A DNA stretch of 64,000 bases from Rhizobium sp. BK418 (GCF_004341105.1 NZ_SLZK01000005.1:372001-436000); one strand, 5' to 3'. Numbered from the stretch's first letter, positions 1 through 8,159 are shown. Notes: a model not told the origin generated them from the letters alone. A program made the numbers and translations.

Positions 1-93
1 CTGCACGACCATCTCTTCAGGTTTCGAAGCACCTTCGAGGAACGAGAAATTCGTCTTCGCGCCGATCTCGAAAAATGCGGGTTCGGGTCTCAT
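1..93 (-). CDS. dnaE2: Error-prone DNA polymerase III alpha subunit DnaE2 (N-terminal fragment)
   Basis: Only the first 31 codons lie in the window; the gene continues past base 1. The visible N terminus (MRPEPAFFEIGAKTNFSFLEG) carries the start of a PHP domain as found in DnaE-type polymerases, where the F-E-I/G and N-F-S-F-L-E-G pattern opens the fold. The ATG at 93 overlaps the imuB stop by four bases (ATGA), so translation is probably coupled. The imuA-imuB-dnaE2 order is the standard damage-inducible mutasome of alphaproteobacteria, in which DnaE2 performs translesion synthesis. The identity rests on 31 residues plus this context. Confidence 0.85.
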   Translation of the reverse strand, partial: MRPEPAFFEIGAKTNFSFLEGASKPEEMVVQ

Positions 94-1679
94 GCAAAAA
101 CCCCGTGCATGAACCAGCGGGGATTGGGGTTCTCACGAAAGAGCCCCAGGCGATAGATCCAGAAGCGGTGTCCGGCCTCGTCCTCGATCCGAAAATAATC
201 CCGCGTTTCGGCATCGTCTCCATCGATCCACCATTCCATGGCGATCCGTTCCGGCCCCTCGCTCTTTGCCACTTGATGCTGCAGACGTCGCCAGCGGAAA
301 ATCTGCGGTGCACCGTCAGGCACTTCGGCAAATGCAACCTCTACCGGTTCCGGCGTTTTAAAGAGTCGCAGAGGGCGCTCCTCGCGGAAGGGAAGGGCAC
401 TGTCCTGCTCCACCTTGCGCCGAGCCGGAAGGCTCTCCATTGCCGGCACCGTAAGCACGGCACGCTCCGGCACATGGCTCTCGCGAAGCTGGAAGCTTTG
501 GAGGCAATCCGGGCCAAGCCGCGCCGCAACACGATCGATAAAACTCGAAAGCGAAATTTCCCCCTGCCGATCGCCTCCGAAGTCACCCTGCGCATCACGG
601 AACGGGTCATGCCGCAGGACATTCAGACGCAGGATTTCGAAGCCATAGCCGGCATCGATATCGTCATAGATCACCTGCAGTTGCTCGGAAAACAGTCCTG
701 CAACTAGCTTTGGTTCACGAAGCGGCCGCGAAGCGCCGACGGAAATGCGGAAAACCCTGCCATCGACACGAAACAGCACCAGCTCGAACACCCGGCCGCC
801 GACGCCGCGCGCCTCCAGGGAGGGTTTCAGCGATATGGCAACCTGCCCGATGACGGCAAGGATCTGTTCTTCCGTACCAATCGGCTCGACCAGACGGCAC
901 TCGGACGAGAGGCTGGCGACGGGACGCCGGGGTGAAATCGGCTCCTCCTCGCGGCCAAGCGCCTGATCGAGACGCAGAAGCAGCATTGGTCCGAAACGGC
1001 GGGTCAGCGGTGCCCGCGGCGCATGAATGACGTCACCGATATATTTGAGGCCGAGCTTTCTTAGGGCATCGACGGACTGTTCTTCCAGCCGTAAGGCTGC
1101 GACAGGCAGCGGCATCAATATGCGTTCCGTCTCCTCCTCTTCCACGACTCCGCCCTGCCCGAAGCGGGAGACGGCCCAGGAAAGACCCGGAGACGAGGAA
1201 ATCGCTCCCCGTGCATCGAGCCCCATATGGAAGAGCCGCGACAGGATATCCCTCAGGAGCGTGCTTTCACCCCCAAAGAGATGGGCACAGCCGGTAATAT
1301 CGAGAAACAACCCATCCTTGCCGTCGAGCGCTACCATCGGCGTGTAGCGGTCGCACCAGTCGGCGATCCCTTCCAGCAGCCTGCGGTCGGCTGCAGGGTC
1401 TTCTTCCACCACATCGAGTGCCGGATACATGGCGCGCGCCTCGGCAACGCCCTGTTCCTTCCGCAATCCCAGCTTCTCGGCAAATTCATCCAGTGCCGTC
1501 AGCCGCATAGCATTGTTGAGCTTGCCGGAACAGACGAGTGGCGGCTCCTCAGGACGCCCTTTCGAACGCCAGGAGAGCCCCCATCGCCTGCGGGCGATGC
1601 GGTCCGTTGCCAGATGCGGAAAGCTGAGCGCCAGAATGCGCTGACTGTTCGCCTGGAGGACGAGCGAAACTTGGTTCAT
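90..1679 (-). CDS. imuB: Y-family polymerase-like protein ImuB
   Basis: ImuB is a catalytically altered Y-family polymerase homologue that links DnaE2 to the beta clamp in the SOS mutasome. The product of about 529 residues begins MNQVSLVLQANSQRILALSFPH, then runs through the fingers/palm region (LALSFPHLATDRIARRR; GLFLDITGCAHLFGGE) and ends in a long C-terminal domain. The open frame extends upstream to 1922, but that extension lies inside imuA and reads as low-complexity shadow, so I place the start at 1679; an ATG at 1703 is the alternative. It overlaps imuA by about 130 bases and dnaE2 by four, consistent with one operon. Confidence 0.9.
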   Translation of the reverse strand: MNQVSLVLQANSQRILALSFPHLATDRIARRRWGLSWRSKGRPEEPPLVCSGKLNNAMRLTALDEFAEKLGLRKEQGVAEARAMYPALDVVEEDPAADRRLLEGIADWCDRYTPMVALDGKDGLFLDITGCAHLFGGESTLLRDILSRLFHMGLDARGAISSSPGLSWAVSRFGQGGVVEEEETERILMPLPVAALRLEEQSVDALRKLGLKYIGDVIHAPRAPLTRRFGPMLLLRLDQALGREEEPISPRRPVASLSSECRLVEPIGTEEQILAVIGQVAISLKPSLEARGVGGRVFELVLFRVDGRVFRISVGASRPLREPKLVAGLFSEQLQVIYDDIDAGYGFEILRLNVLRHDPFRDAQGDFGGDRQGEISLSSFIDRVAARLGPDCLQSFQLRESHVPERAVLTVPAMESLPARRKVEQDSALPFREERPLRLFKTPEPVEVAFAEVPDGAPQIFRWRRLQHQVAKSEGPERIAMEWWIDGDDAETRDYFRIEDEAGHRFWIYRLGLFRENPNPRWFMHGVFA

Positions 1680-2511
1680 CGACGGGGAGAAATTCGCGTT
1701 CATGGGGGTTCCACTCCAGAAGAAAGGAGAGCGGGGCCGGATTGCGGCTCTTCTCCAGCGTGAGACGGAAAATCGGATTGCCGATACTGCCGGAAAGTTT
1801 TGATCCGTCCGGCAGCGGCCGCAGATCGGACGGGGCCGGTTCGACATGCAGGCGGAAGGCAGCACTGCTCGCCTCCTCCTCTCCAGCCTGGCGGACAAGA
1901 AAAAGCGGACAGCAGACGGCACGTGCCCGGAGGCTGAGCCGGCGGCTTTCCGTCAGGCCGAAATGCAGGGGATTGCCGCGTACTTCGAAAACAACGGCCG
2001 AGAAAGCTGCACTTTCAATGGCAGCTTCCGCCAGCCAGAGCGCATCCTCCAGCTTGCGCGGCGCGGCGTGGAAAAACCGTTCCGGCTCCAGCCCGAAATC
2101 TTTGAGTCCCGGCGCATAAGGACGACCCGCCTCCAATGTGCCGACCGCATCGCCGATCCAGAGGAGCGGCAGTTGCCTGCCGGCATCTTCCTCCTGTCTC
2201 TGAAGGCGTGCCGCAACGGCCATCGCCAGGCCGCTTGCGGCCCCCGCATCGCGAGACGCTGCTGCACGGAACTCGGTAATTGCATCGAGCTGTAAGCCGC
2301 CCTCTAGTGCCTCATCGAATGGTTCCACACCGAAAGAAAGACGGGCGGGCGGGCGCTCCTGCCGCCGCTCTCGTCCTTCAGCCAGAGCTTCCCGTTCTGC
2401 CGCGGCAAGCGCCGGTGCAGGTTTGCCTTCCAATCGGGCGATGGTTTCGCGGAGCGCAAAAAGCCGCTCGCGCGCCAGGGCGGTCTGCGCCATGGCGTCC
2501 ACTCCATTCAT
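1549..2511 (-). CDS. imuA: SOS mutasome protein ImuA
   Basis: ImuA is a RecA-like/SulA-like accessory protein required with ImuB and DnaE2 for damage-induced mutagenesis. The 320-residue product has the family pattern: a charged N-terminal helix (RERLFALRETIARLEGK), a central core (SFGVEPFDEALEGGL, then PLLWIGDAVGTLEAGRPY) and a region near SFLLEWNPH close to the C terminus. No intact Walker A motif is visible, as usual for ImuA. A LexA-type box ends 4 bp upstream of the ATG at 2511 and overlaps its AGGA ribosome site. A second ATG at 2493 has its own GGAG and could be the true start. Confidence 0.88.
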   Translation of the reverse strand: MNGVDAMAQTALARERLFALRETIARLEGKPAPALAAAEREALAEGRERRQERPPARLSFGVEPFDEALEGGLQLDAITEFRAAASRDAGAASGLAMAVAARLQRQEEDAGRQLPLLWIGDAVGTLEAGRPYAPGLKDFGLEPERFFHAAPRKLEDALWLAEAAIESAAFSAVVFEVRGNPLHFGLTESRRLSLRARAVCCPLFLVRQAGEEEASSAAFRLHVEPAPSDLRPLPDGSKLSGSIGNPIFRLTLEKSRNPAPLSFLLEWNPHEREFLPVDEPSFARPPGEQSAHSGAQLSASGNGPHRPQAMGALLAFERAS

Positions 2512-2514
2512 CTT

Positions 2515-2529
2515 GTTCCTGTTATGTTC
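2515..2529 (-). promoter_or_regulatory. LexA (SOS) box upstream of imuA
   Basis: Read on the minus strand the sequence is GAACATAACAGGAAC, an exact GAAC-N7-GAAC direct repeat. This is the LexA operator form known from Rhizobium, Sinorhizobium and other alphaproteobacteria. It sits directly before the imuA start, where bound LexA would block transcription initiation. The match is seen directly; LexA repression is inferred. Confidence 0.88.
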
Positions 2530-2655
2530 TTATAGATTCCAGAGCTCTAATAGAGAGTCAACCGCCATTTTATAAGAATTTATTCCTGCCTCTGATTCCG
2601 CACTCGAAAATCGGCAATAAAGGTTCTATATGGGCCGGCAAAGGAAGGAATATTC

Positions 2656-3093
2656 ATGGCCCACATAGACCAGAGCGATGATTGGCGGGACCGCCACGCG
2701 CCGACGATCAGCGCCTTCGAGTCGCTGGCAATGGAGGCCTACAGCCATCTGCCGGACGAATTTCGTAAGCTAACGACCAATCTGACCATCGAGATCGAAG
2801 ATTTCCCCGATGACGAAATCTTCGAGGATATGGCGCTGGAAACGCCCTTTGACCTGCTCGGCCTTTTCGAGGGCCGCGGCATCTCGGAACGCTTTACCGT
2901 GGAAACCGGTGAGATGCCGAACCGTATCCGCCTTTATCGCCGCCCGATCCTCGATTACTGGGCAGAAAACGACGAGACGCTGGGTGATATCATCACCCAT
3001 GTGCTAATCCATGAGATCGGTCACCATTTCGGCCTCAGCGACGACGACATGGAGCGCATCGAGGCGAGCGCCGAAGAGGCTGCTCAACGCTGA
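2656..3093 (+). CDS. Metallopeptidase family protein (minimal zincin)
   Basis: A 145-residue protein with a clear zinc-peptidase signature near the C terminus: HEIGHHFGLSDDD, with H119 and H123 as zinc ligands, E120 as general base and D129 or D130 as possible third ligand. This HExxHxxGxxD arrangement and the short length fit the minimal metalloprotease family found widely in alphaproteobacteria and actinobacteria. There is no signal peptide, so it should be cytoplasmic. It has AAGGAAGG before the ATG and stands alone, divergent from imuA. The substrate is unknown. Confidence 0.85.
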   Translation: MAHIDQSDDWRDRHAPTISAFESLAMEAYSHLPDEFRKLTTNLTIEIEDFPDDEIFEDMALETPFDLLGLFEGRGISERFTVETGEMPNRIRLYRRPILDYWAENDETLGDIITHVLIHEIGHHFGLSDDDMERIEASAEEAAQR

Positions 3094-3144
3094 TCCCAAA
3101 GCCTTCCTGGTCAGATTGGACCATTCTGCCGGAACAGGAAGGCT

Positions 3145-3351
3145 CTATTGCTCGGATAGCTTCATGTCCGGATGATAATCCTTGCCTTCGACTTCCTTGA
3201 AGACCGCCTGGCCGCATTGCATCTGGCCAGTCGCAGCGTTGAAGGCATAGGTGGGCGAACCAGACAATAACCAGCCCTTGTTCAGCGCCGCCGTCACTTT
3301 GTGGCAGAAGGAAGCGTCGTCGGGACCGGTCAGGAAGCGATAGAGTTTCAT
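3145..3351 (-). CDS. DUF1737 domain protein
   Basis: A 68-residue protein (MKLYRFLTGPDDASFCHKVT...) matching the DUF1737 pattern of small proteobacterial proteins: an N-terminal KLYRFLTG strand, a central GW.L.GSPTY segment and a Q-C/A-V-F-K end. No biochemical role is established. Its ATG overlaps the stop of the upstream CitE-like gene by one base (TAATG), so the two are probably translationally coupled and co-transcribed. It is probably a small soluble protein. Confidence 0.8.
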   Translation of the reverse strand: MKLYRFLTGPDDASFCHKVTAALNKGWLLSGSPTYAFNAATGQMQCGQAVFKEVEGKDYHPDMKLSEQ

Positions 3352-4256
3352 TAGACGGGCTTTCGTGCAGAAACCAGGCGAGCTTTATGGACCAGAGCCT
3401 CCGCCTGGACAAGATGCAGCCGCTCAATCATCCGTCCACTCGCATTGATGACGTTGAGCCCCTCGGTGGCGGGGTCGGCAAAGGCGGCAATAATGGCCTC
3501 CGCCTCCGCGATCTCTTCCTCACTCGGCCCGAATTGCCGGTTGGCGGCTTCGATCTGCGCTGGATGGATCAGCATCTTGCCCACAAAACCCATGCCGCGG
3601 CCCTGCCCGCATTCGGCGTCGAAGCCATCGGCATCCCGGAAATCGTTGAAGACGCTGTCCAGCGCATCGAGCCCGTAGGCCTTGACCGCCAGAATGACCT
3701 GCATCAGCCACGGCACCAGATAAGTCCGTCCGGTCTGCGGCAGAACGCCCGTCTCCTTGCGCAGGTCGTTGAGGCCGACGACGAGACAATCGAGCCGAGA
3801 TCCCGGCGTGCGGCCGGATTCGGCAATCGCTGCAGCATTCAGCACGCCGCGCGGCGTCTCGATCATCGCCCAGATGCGGAGTTCCTCCGGCGCATAGGCC
3901 TCGGCAAGCAGATCGCCGATAGCCATCACATCCTGCGGCTCATCCACTTTCGGAAGCAGAACGGCATCAGGCGACAGCGCCTTTACCAGCTCCAGGTCTG
4001 CCAGCCCAAAGCCGGATGACAAAGAATTGATGCGAATGATCCTTTCCTTGCTCTCGAGCGGCGGCCCGGCAAAAAACGTCTTCAGATTATCGCGTGCTTC
4101 CGTCTTCTTCTCAGGCGCTACGGAGTCCTCCAGATCGAAAATAATCGCATCGCAATCAAGGGAATGGGTCTTTTCAAGCGCACGCGTATTTATGGCGGGC
4201 ACGCTCAATACCGAGCGGCGCAGTCGCAGGGAACGGAGAGGTGGTGTTCGGCTCAT
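3351..4256 (-). CDS. HpcH/HpaI-type CoA ester lyase (CitE-like)
   Basis: About 301 residues from the chosen start MSRTPPLRSL. Members of this TIM-barrel family (CitE, malyl-CoA/citramalyl-CoA lyases) cleave or form C-C bonds of CoA thioesters with Mg2+. Visible motifs are RRSVLSVPAIN (CoA/phosphate side), DAIIFDLEDSV (metal-site Asp/Glu), RINSL, AVLLPKV and the Glu in WAMIETPRGV. The open frame extends to 4292, but the start at 4256 matches the family length. No other citrate lyase subunits are nearby, so the true citrate lyase is unlikely; (S)-citramalyl-CoA or malyl-CoA lyase activity is more plausible. Downstream it overlaps the DUF1737 gene. Confidence 0.85.
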   Translation of the reverse strand: MSRTPPLRSLRLRRSVLSVPAINTRALEKTHSLDCDAIIFDLEDSVAPEKKTEARDNLKTFFAGPPLESKERIIRINSLSSGFGLADLELVKALSPDAVLLPKVDEPQDVMAIGDLLAEAYAPEELRIWAMIETPRGVLNAAAIAESGRTPGSRLDCLVVGLNDLRKETGVLPQTGRTYLVPWLMQVILAVKAYGLDALDSVFNDFRDADGFDAECGQGRGMGFVGKMLIHPAQIEAANRQFGPSEEEIAEAEAIIAAFADPATEGLNVINASGRMIERLHLVQAEALVHKARLVSARKPV

Positions 4257-4344
4257 GGGACCATTAGTGCCAAGCTTCGCAAAGCCCGGCAAGACAACAA
4301 AAAGCCATGCTTACCTTGCAGAGAAGAAAAAGAAGGACCACATT

Positions 4345-4360
4345 CCTTTCCGTAGAAAGG
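4345..4360 (+). promoter_or_regulatory. Perfect hairpin covering a ribosome-binding site
   Basis: CCTTTC-CGTA-GAAAGG forms a 6-bp stem with a 4-base loop. The right arm GAAAGG is the apparent Shine-Dalgarno of the small membrane-protein gene starting at 4371, so the hairpin would hide it in the mRNA. It could act as a translational switch or simple damper; there is no evidence for either beyond the sequence. Confidence 0.5.
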
Positions 4361-4370
4361 TCTCAAACCA

Positions 4371-4601
4371 ATGCAGAACATTCGCTCCATCTTCTTCATG
4401 CTGGCCGGCGCCACCGTTTTTGTGGCCATGCTGCTTCTTACCTTCTCGGTCACGCTCGCCGTTGGCGGCATTCTGACCGTGCTCATGGTCGGCCGCGCCC
4501 TTTCGATGAAGATGAAGCCCGCTCCCGTCCGCGCTCGCGCTGACGGCAAGCGCGAGATGCGCATCTGGAACGACGGCCGCGGCACGATCATCGATCTCTG
4601 A
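4371..4601 (+). CDS. Small conserved membrane protein
   Basis: A 76-residue protein with one long or two short N-terminal hydrophobic segments (about residues 5-43: IFFMLAGATVFVAMLLLT...VGGILTVLMVG) and a basic cytoplasmic tail (KMKPAPVRARADGKR) ending MRIWNDGRGTIIDL. I do not recognise a named family. Coding character is supported by the hydrophobic/basic pattern, codon use like its neighbours and a GAAAGG ribosome site. The spacer is 10 bases and the site lies inside a hairpin. It is monocistronic, divergent from the CitE-like gene and upstream of a VOC protein gene. Confidence 0.72.
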   Translation: MQNIRSIFFMLAGATVFVAMLLLTFSVTLAVGGILTVLMVGRALSMKMKPAPVRARADGKREMRIWNDGRGTIIDL

Positions 4602-4624
4602 TCACTTTATCGCTGAAAATCCTG

Positions 4625-4639
4625 GCCGACATTGTCGGC
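4625..4639. other. 15-bp perfect inverted repeat
   Basis: GCCGAC-ATT-GTCGGC lies 24 bases after the stop of the small membrane-protein gene. It has no T-run, so it is a weak terminator candidate. It could also be an operator for the VOC gene at 4713. Function is undetermined. Confidence 0.4.
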
Positions 4640-4712
4640 TCACGTTCGCATGCTACGTCCTTGAAGCAGCCGGGCATTCAGCCGGCACTTTAAGAACGAA
4701 TGGAGGACGAGC

Positions 4713-5132
4713 ATGGATGCGATGGAGAACAACCAGACCAAGATGCCGCCGGTCAAGAACGGCCTGCTTCCCTATCTCACGGTTGACGGCGCGGTTAAGG
4801 CTGCGGAATTTTACAAGAAGGCCTTTGGTGCTGAAGAAGCCTATATCGTGCCGCCAGATGAAAGCGGCCGTACGATGCATGTGCATCTGTACATCAACGG
4901 TAGTTCGCTGATGCTGTCGGATGCCTACCCGGAATATGGCCATCCCTTCAAAGGTCATGAAGGTTTTGCCATCCAGCTTGTCATCGATGATATCGATTCT
5001 TGGTGGAACCGGGCAGTGGCTGCCGGCGCCGAGGTGGTCATGCCGGTCGAGCTGATGTTCTGGGGCGATCGTTACGGCCAGCTTCGCGATCCGTTCGGCG
5101 TCCTTTGGGGTCTGAACGCACCGTCCAAGTAA
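4713..5132 (+). CDS. VOC family protein (PhnB-like glyoxalase/bleomycin-resistance fold)
   Basis: A 139-residue single-domain protein of the vicinal-oxygen-chelate superfamily, closest in pattern to the PhnB-like branch. It has LLPYLTVDGAVKAAEFYKKAFGAEE at the N terminus, MHVHLYINGSSLMLSD in the first beta-alpha repeat, then VDDIDSWW-type and WGDRYGQLRDPFGVLWGL in the second. The last block, with D-R-Y-G and D-P-F-G, is diagnostic. These proteins usually dimerise; many have no known substrate. GGAGGA precedes the ATG. It is a single gene upstream of leuD. Confidence 0.88.
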   Translation: MDAMENNQTKMPPVKNGLLPYLTVDGAVKAAEFYKKAFGAEEAYIVPPDESGRTMHVHLYINGSSLMLSDAYPEYGHPFKGHEGFAIQLVIDDIDSWWNRAVAAGAEVVMPVELMFWGDRYGQLRDPFGVLWGLNAPSK

Positions 5133-5264
5133 AGAGGCTCGCGCAATCGGCAGGCCGCGCGAAACGCGTGGCCGCCTTTGGCGAAAGATTCTTCTTCATT
5201 TCGGCGGAAAACTGGAATAGATGCAAATTCAGAAAGTACGTTTTGCTGAAATGGAGCATTGGTC

Positions 5265-5873
5265 ATGGATAAATTCGTGAAGCTCACGGGCGTCGCAGCC
5301 CCTCTGCCGGTCGTCAACATCGACACCGACATGATCATTCCGAAGGACTATCTGAAGACCATCAAGCGCACTGGCCTTGGCAAAGGCCTTTTCGCCGAAG
5401 CCCGTTATAACGAAGATGGTTCCGAAAACCCGGATTTCGTGCTGAATAAGCCGGCCTATCGCGAGGCCAAAATCCTGGTTGCTGGCGACAATTTCGGCTG
5501 CGGCTCCTCGCGCGAACACGCTCCGTGGGCGCTGCTCGACTTCGGCATCCGCTGCGTGATCTCCACCAGCTTCGCCGACATCTTCTACAACAACTGCTTC
5601 AAGAACGGCATCCTGCCGATCAAGGTCAGCCAGGAAGACCTCGACAAGCTGATGGACGACGCCGAGCGCGGCTCCAACGCAGTTCTGACCGTCGATCTCG
5701 AAAACCTCGAAATCACCGGTCCGGATGGCGGCTCGATCAAATTCGATCTCGATGAATTCAAGCGCCACTGCCTGCTGAACGGCCTCGATGATATCGGTCT
5801 GACTATGGAAAAGGGCAAGGCAATCGACGAATTCGAAAAGAAGAACGCCGTTTCGCACCCCTGGGCTGCTTAG
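5265..5873 (+). CDS. leuD: 3-isopropylmalate dehydratase small subunit
   Basis: LeuD pairs with LeuC to isomerise 2-isopropylmalate to 3-isopropylmalate in leucine synthesis. The 202-residue product shows the family blocks VVNIDTDMIIPKDYLKTI, GDNFGCGSSREHAPWAL and FADIFYNNCFKNGILPI, typical of the swivelling small subunit of aconitase-type enzymes. ATG 5265 is preceded by GGAG at 8 bases; a TTG six bases earlier is less likely. leuC is not in the window; leuB follows about 1.2 kb downstream beyond a convergent gene. A strong terminator follows the stop. Confidence 0.96.
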   Translation: MDKFVKLTGVAAPLPVVNIDTDMIIPKDYLKTIKRTGLGKGLFAEARYNEDGSENPDFVLNKPAYREAKILVAGDNFGCGSSREHAPWALLDFGIRCVISTSFADIFYNNCFKNGILPIKVSQEDLDKLMDDAERGSNAVLTVDLENLEITGPDGGSIKFDLDEFKRHCLLNGLDDIGLTMEKGKAIDEFEKKNAVSHPWAA

Positions 5874-5896
5874 GCCTGACGCATTGCCTATCGATC

Positions 5897-5923
5897 AAGC
5901 CGGGCTTTCGCCCGGCTTTTTCT
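5897..5923 (+). terminator. Rho-independent terminator of leuD
   Basis: AAGCCGGGC-TTTC-GCCCGGCTT is a perfect 9-bp stem followed by a T-rich run. It lies 23 bases after the leuD stop and would also serve the convergent PLP enzyme gene ending at 5935. Confidence 0.92.
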
Positions 5924-5934
5924 TTGCTCGCAAG

Positions 5935-6867
5935 TCAGAGAAACCTCCCTTTCCAGGCATTCAGTTTTTCGAGCGACACGCCGATGCCGCCGCAGACTTC
6001 GATCAGCGGATTGTCAAAACGCGACAGCAGATCGGCATGCACATCGGCAACGGCAAGAGCCGCGCCACAGGCCGGCTCGACTAGGATGCGTTGCGCATCG
6101 GCAAATTTTCGGCAGGCGGCCACAGCATCGGCATCGCTGACGAGAACGCTCTCGATCGGATGATGCTTCGGCAGGTCGAAAACGTGCTGCGCCACTTGCC
6201 GCGCCCCGAGCGACGTGGCAATCGAGGTGATGGCCGGAAGAGAGATGCGTTCATTGGCTTTCAGGCTGGCATGGAACGACGCGGCCCCCTCCGTCTCGAC
6301 GGCAATGACGGGCACGTCTGCAAGCCCGTTCCGCTTCAGTCCCTCGACGATACCGGCAAGCAACCCGCCGCCGCCGACGCTGGTAATGACGCAATCGAAC
6401 TTTGCGCCCTTCGCCACGACTTCGTCGATCAGCGTCCCATGGCCATCCCAAAGAAGCGGGTGATCGAAGGGATGCACATAGGTTGCCTTGCGGCTTTCTG
6501 CGAGAGCAATCGCATGGGCATTGGCCTCGTCAAAGACAGATCCATGGACCAGCACATTGGCGCCCGTTGCAGCAATCGTCTGGCGCACATCCGGCGCCGT
6601 CGTCTCGGGCACCACGATCGTAACAGGCACACCGAGCGCCCGTCCGGCATAGGCTGCCGCAATGCCTGCATTACCACCGGACGCACAGAAAATCTCGCGT
6701 GCACCATTTTGAACCTCATGCTGGCAAAGCCGGCCGACGCCACGCAGCTTGAAACTGCCGGAGGGCTGCAGCGCATCGAGCTTCAGCCAGAGCGGCTTGC
6801 CGCTGGCGCTGTAATCGGGTGCCGTCTGGATGAGGGGCGTATCGAGATGAAGTGGCGCGAAAGACAT
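5935..6867 (-). CDS. Serine/threonine dehydratase-like PLP enzyme (fold type II)
   Basis: A 310-residue fold-type-II PLP enzyme. The PLP lysine is K40 in PSGSFKLRG, the substrate/cofactor loop is ASGGNAGIAAAYA, and the phosphate-binding glycine loop is SVGGGGLLAG. The architecture is a single catalytic domain without a C-terminal ACT-like domain. It therefore resembles the mammalian-type serine dehydratase or catabolic ammonia-lyases rather than IlvA. The likely reaction is deamination of L-serine or L-threonine to 2-oxoacids. It is transcribed convergently with leuD and divergently from leuB, between two leucine genes. Substrate preference cannot be read from sequence alone. Confidence 0.85.
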   Translation of the reverse strand: MSFAPLHLDTPLIQTAPDYSASGKPLWLKLDALQPSGSFKLRGVGRLCQHEVQNGAREIFCASGGNAGIAAAYAGRALGVPVTIVVPETTAPDVRQTIAATGANVLVHGSVFDEANAHAIALAESRKATYVHPFDHPLLWDGHGTLIDEVVAKGAKFDCVITSVGGGGLLAGIVEGLKRNGLADVPVIAVETEGAASFHASLKANERISLPAITSIATSLGARQVAQHVFDLPKHHPIESVLVSDADAVAACRKFADAQRILVEPACGAALAVADVHADLLSRFDNPLIEVCGGIGVSLEKLNAWKGRFL

Positions 6868-7046
6868 GGGAGAATCCGAAAAAGAATAGACAGCGCTGCC
6901 GTTCTAGCCCGGTTGCCGGTACCGGGGCAACCTTGTCAGGGATCACAGGACGCGGGGGCAAGCGTACCGATTCACCCGTTCTCTCGCTTGAAATGGCTAT
7001 TTCCGAGGTCTAAGAAGCCGCAGCTTGTTTTTCCGCGGAGGGTTTC

Positions 7047-8159
7047 ATGACAGCGCGCAATCTTTTCCTGCTGCCGGGTGACGGCATCGGTCCCGAGGCC
7101 ATGGGCGAAGTCCGCAAGATCATTGCTTACATGAACGAGGCGATGAATGCCGGCTTCGTCACGGACGAAGGCCTGGTTGGCGGCTGCGCCTATGATGCGC
7201 ATGGTGCTGCAATCTCCGAAGACGATATGACGAAGGCACTTGCCGCCGATGCCGTGCTCTTCGGCGCTGTCGGTGGTCCGAAGTGGGATAGCGTTCCGTA
7301 CGAAGTACGCCCGGAAGCAGGCCTCCTGCGCCTGCGCAAGGATCTGGAACTCTTCGCCAACCTGCGCCCGGCAATCTGCTATCCCGCACTCGCCTCCGCT
7401 TCATCGCTGAAGCCGGAGCTGGTCGAAGGCCTCGATATCCTCATCATCCGCGAGCTGACGGGCGGCGTCTATTTCGGAGAGCCGAAGGAAATCATCGATC
7501 TCGGCAATGGTCAGAAGCGCGGCATCGATACGCAGGTCTACGATACCTACGAGATTGAGCGGATTGCCGGTGTTGCCTTTGAAATGGCCCGCACCCGCAA
7601 CAATCGCGTCTGCTCGATGGAAAAGCGCAACGTCATGAAGTCTGGCGTGCTCTGGAACCAGGTCGTGACCGAGACGCATAAGGCGAAATATTCCGACGTG
7701 CAGCTGGAGCACATGCTGGCCGATGCCGGCGGCATGCAGCTCGTGCGCCAGCCGAAGCAATTCGACGTCATCGTCACCGACAACCTCTTCGGCGACATGC
7801 TGTCCGACGTTGCCGCCATGCTGACAGGTTCGCTCGGGATGCTGCCGTCAGCCTCGCTTGGCGCACCTGATGGCAAGACCGGCAAGCGCAAGGCGCTCTA
7901 TGAGCCGGTGCACGGCTCGGCACCGGACATTGCCGGCAAGGGCATTGCCAACCCGATCGCCATGATCGCCTCCTTCGCCATGTGCCTTCGCTACTCCTTC
8001 AACATGGTCACGGAAGCCGACAATTTGGAAAAGGCGATCGCCAACGTGCTCGACAAGGGCATTCGCACCGGCGATATCATGGCCGCGGGCAGCCACCAGG
8101 TCGGCACCGTCGAGATGGGTGACGCCATCCTCGATGAATTCAAGGCTCTTTCTGCCTGA
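7047..8159 (+). CDS. leuB: 3-isopropylmalate dehydrogenase
   Basis: LeuB oxidatively decarboxylates 3-isopropylmalate with NAD+. The 370-residue length is typical. Visible blocks are LLPGDGIGPE at the N terminus, LLRLRKDLELFANLRPA and the TGGVYFGEPKE loop. Also present are VTDNLFGDMLSDVAAMLTGSLGMLPSA with the metal-binding aspartates, and YEPVHGSAPDIAGKGIANP for NAD binding. GGAGGG precedes the ATG. A parS-like palindrome and a terminator directly follow the stop codon. Confidence 0.97.
   Translation: MTARNLFLLPGDGIGPEAMGEVRKIIAYMNEAMNAGFVTDEGLVGGCAYDAHGAAISEDDMTKALAADAVLFGAVGGPKWDSVPYEVRPEAGLLRLRKDLELFANLRPAICYPALASASSLKPELVEGLDILIIRELTGGVYFGEPKEIIDLGNGQKRGIDTQVYDTYEIERIAGVAFEMARTRNNRVCSMEKRNVMKSGVLWNQVVTETHKAKYSDVQLEHMLADAGGMQLVRQPKQFDVIVTDNLFGDMLSDVAAMLTGSLGMLPSASLGAPDGKTGKRKALYEPVHGSAPDIAGKGIANPIAMIASFAMCLRYSFNMVTEADNLEKAIANVLDKGIRTGDIMAAGSHQVGTVEMGDAILDEFKALSA

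Noticed and set aside
1703..1922. N-terminal extension of imuB up to 1922
   Set aside because: The added residues are arginine/proline-rich shadow of imuA; a start at 1679 fits the family.
6911..6932. GGTTGCC-N8-GGCAACC hairpin upstream of leuB as a leucine attenuator
   Set aside because: No leader peptide with leucine codons and no alternative pairing or T-run is visible.
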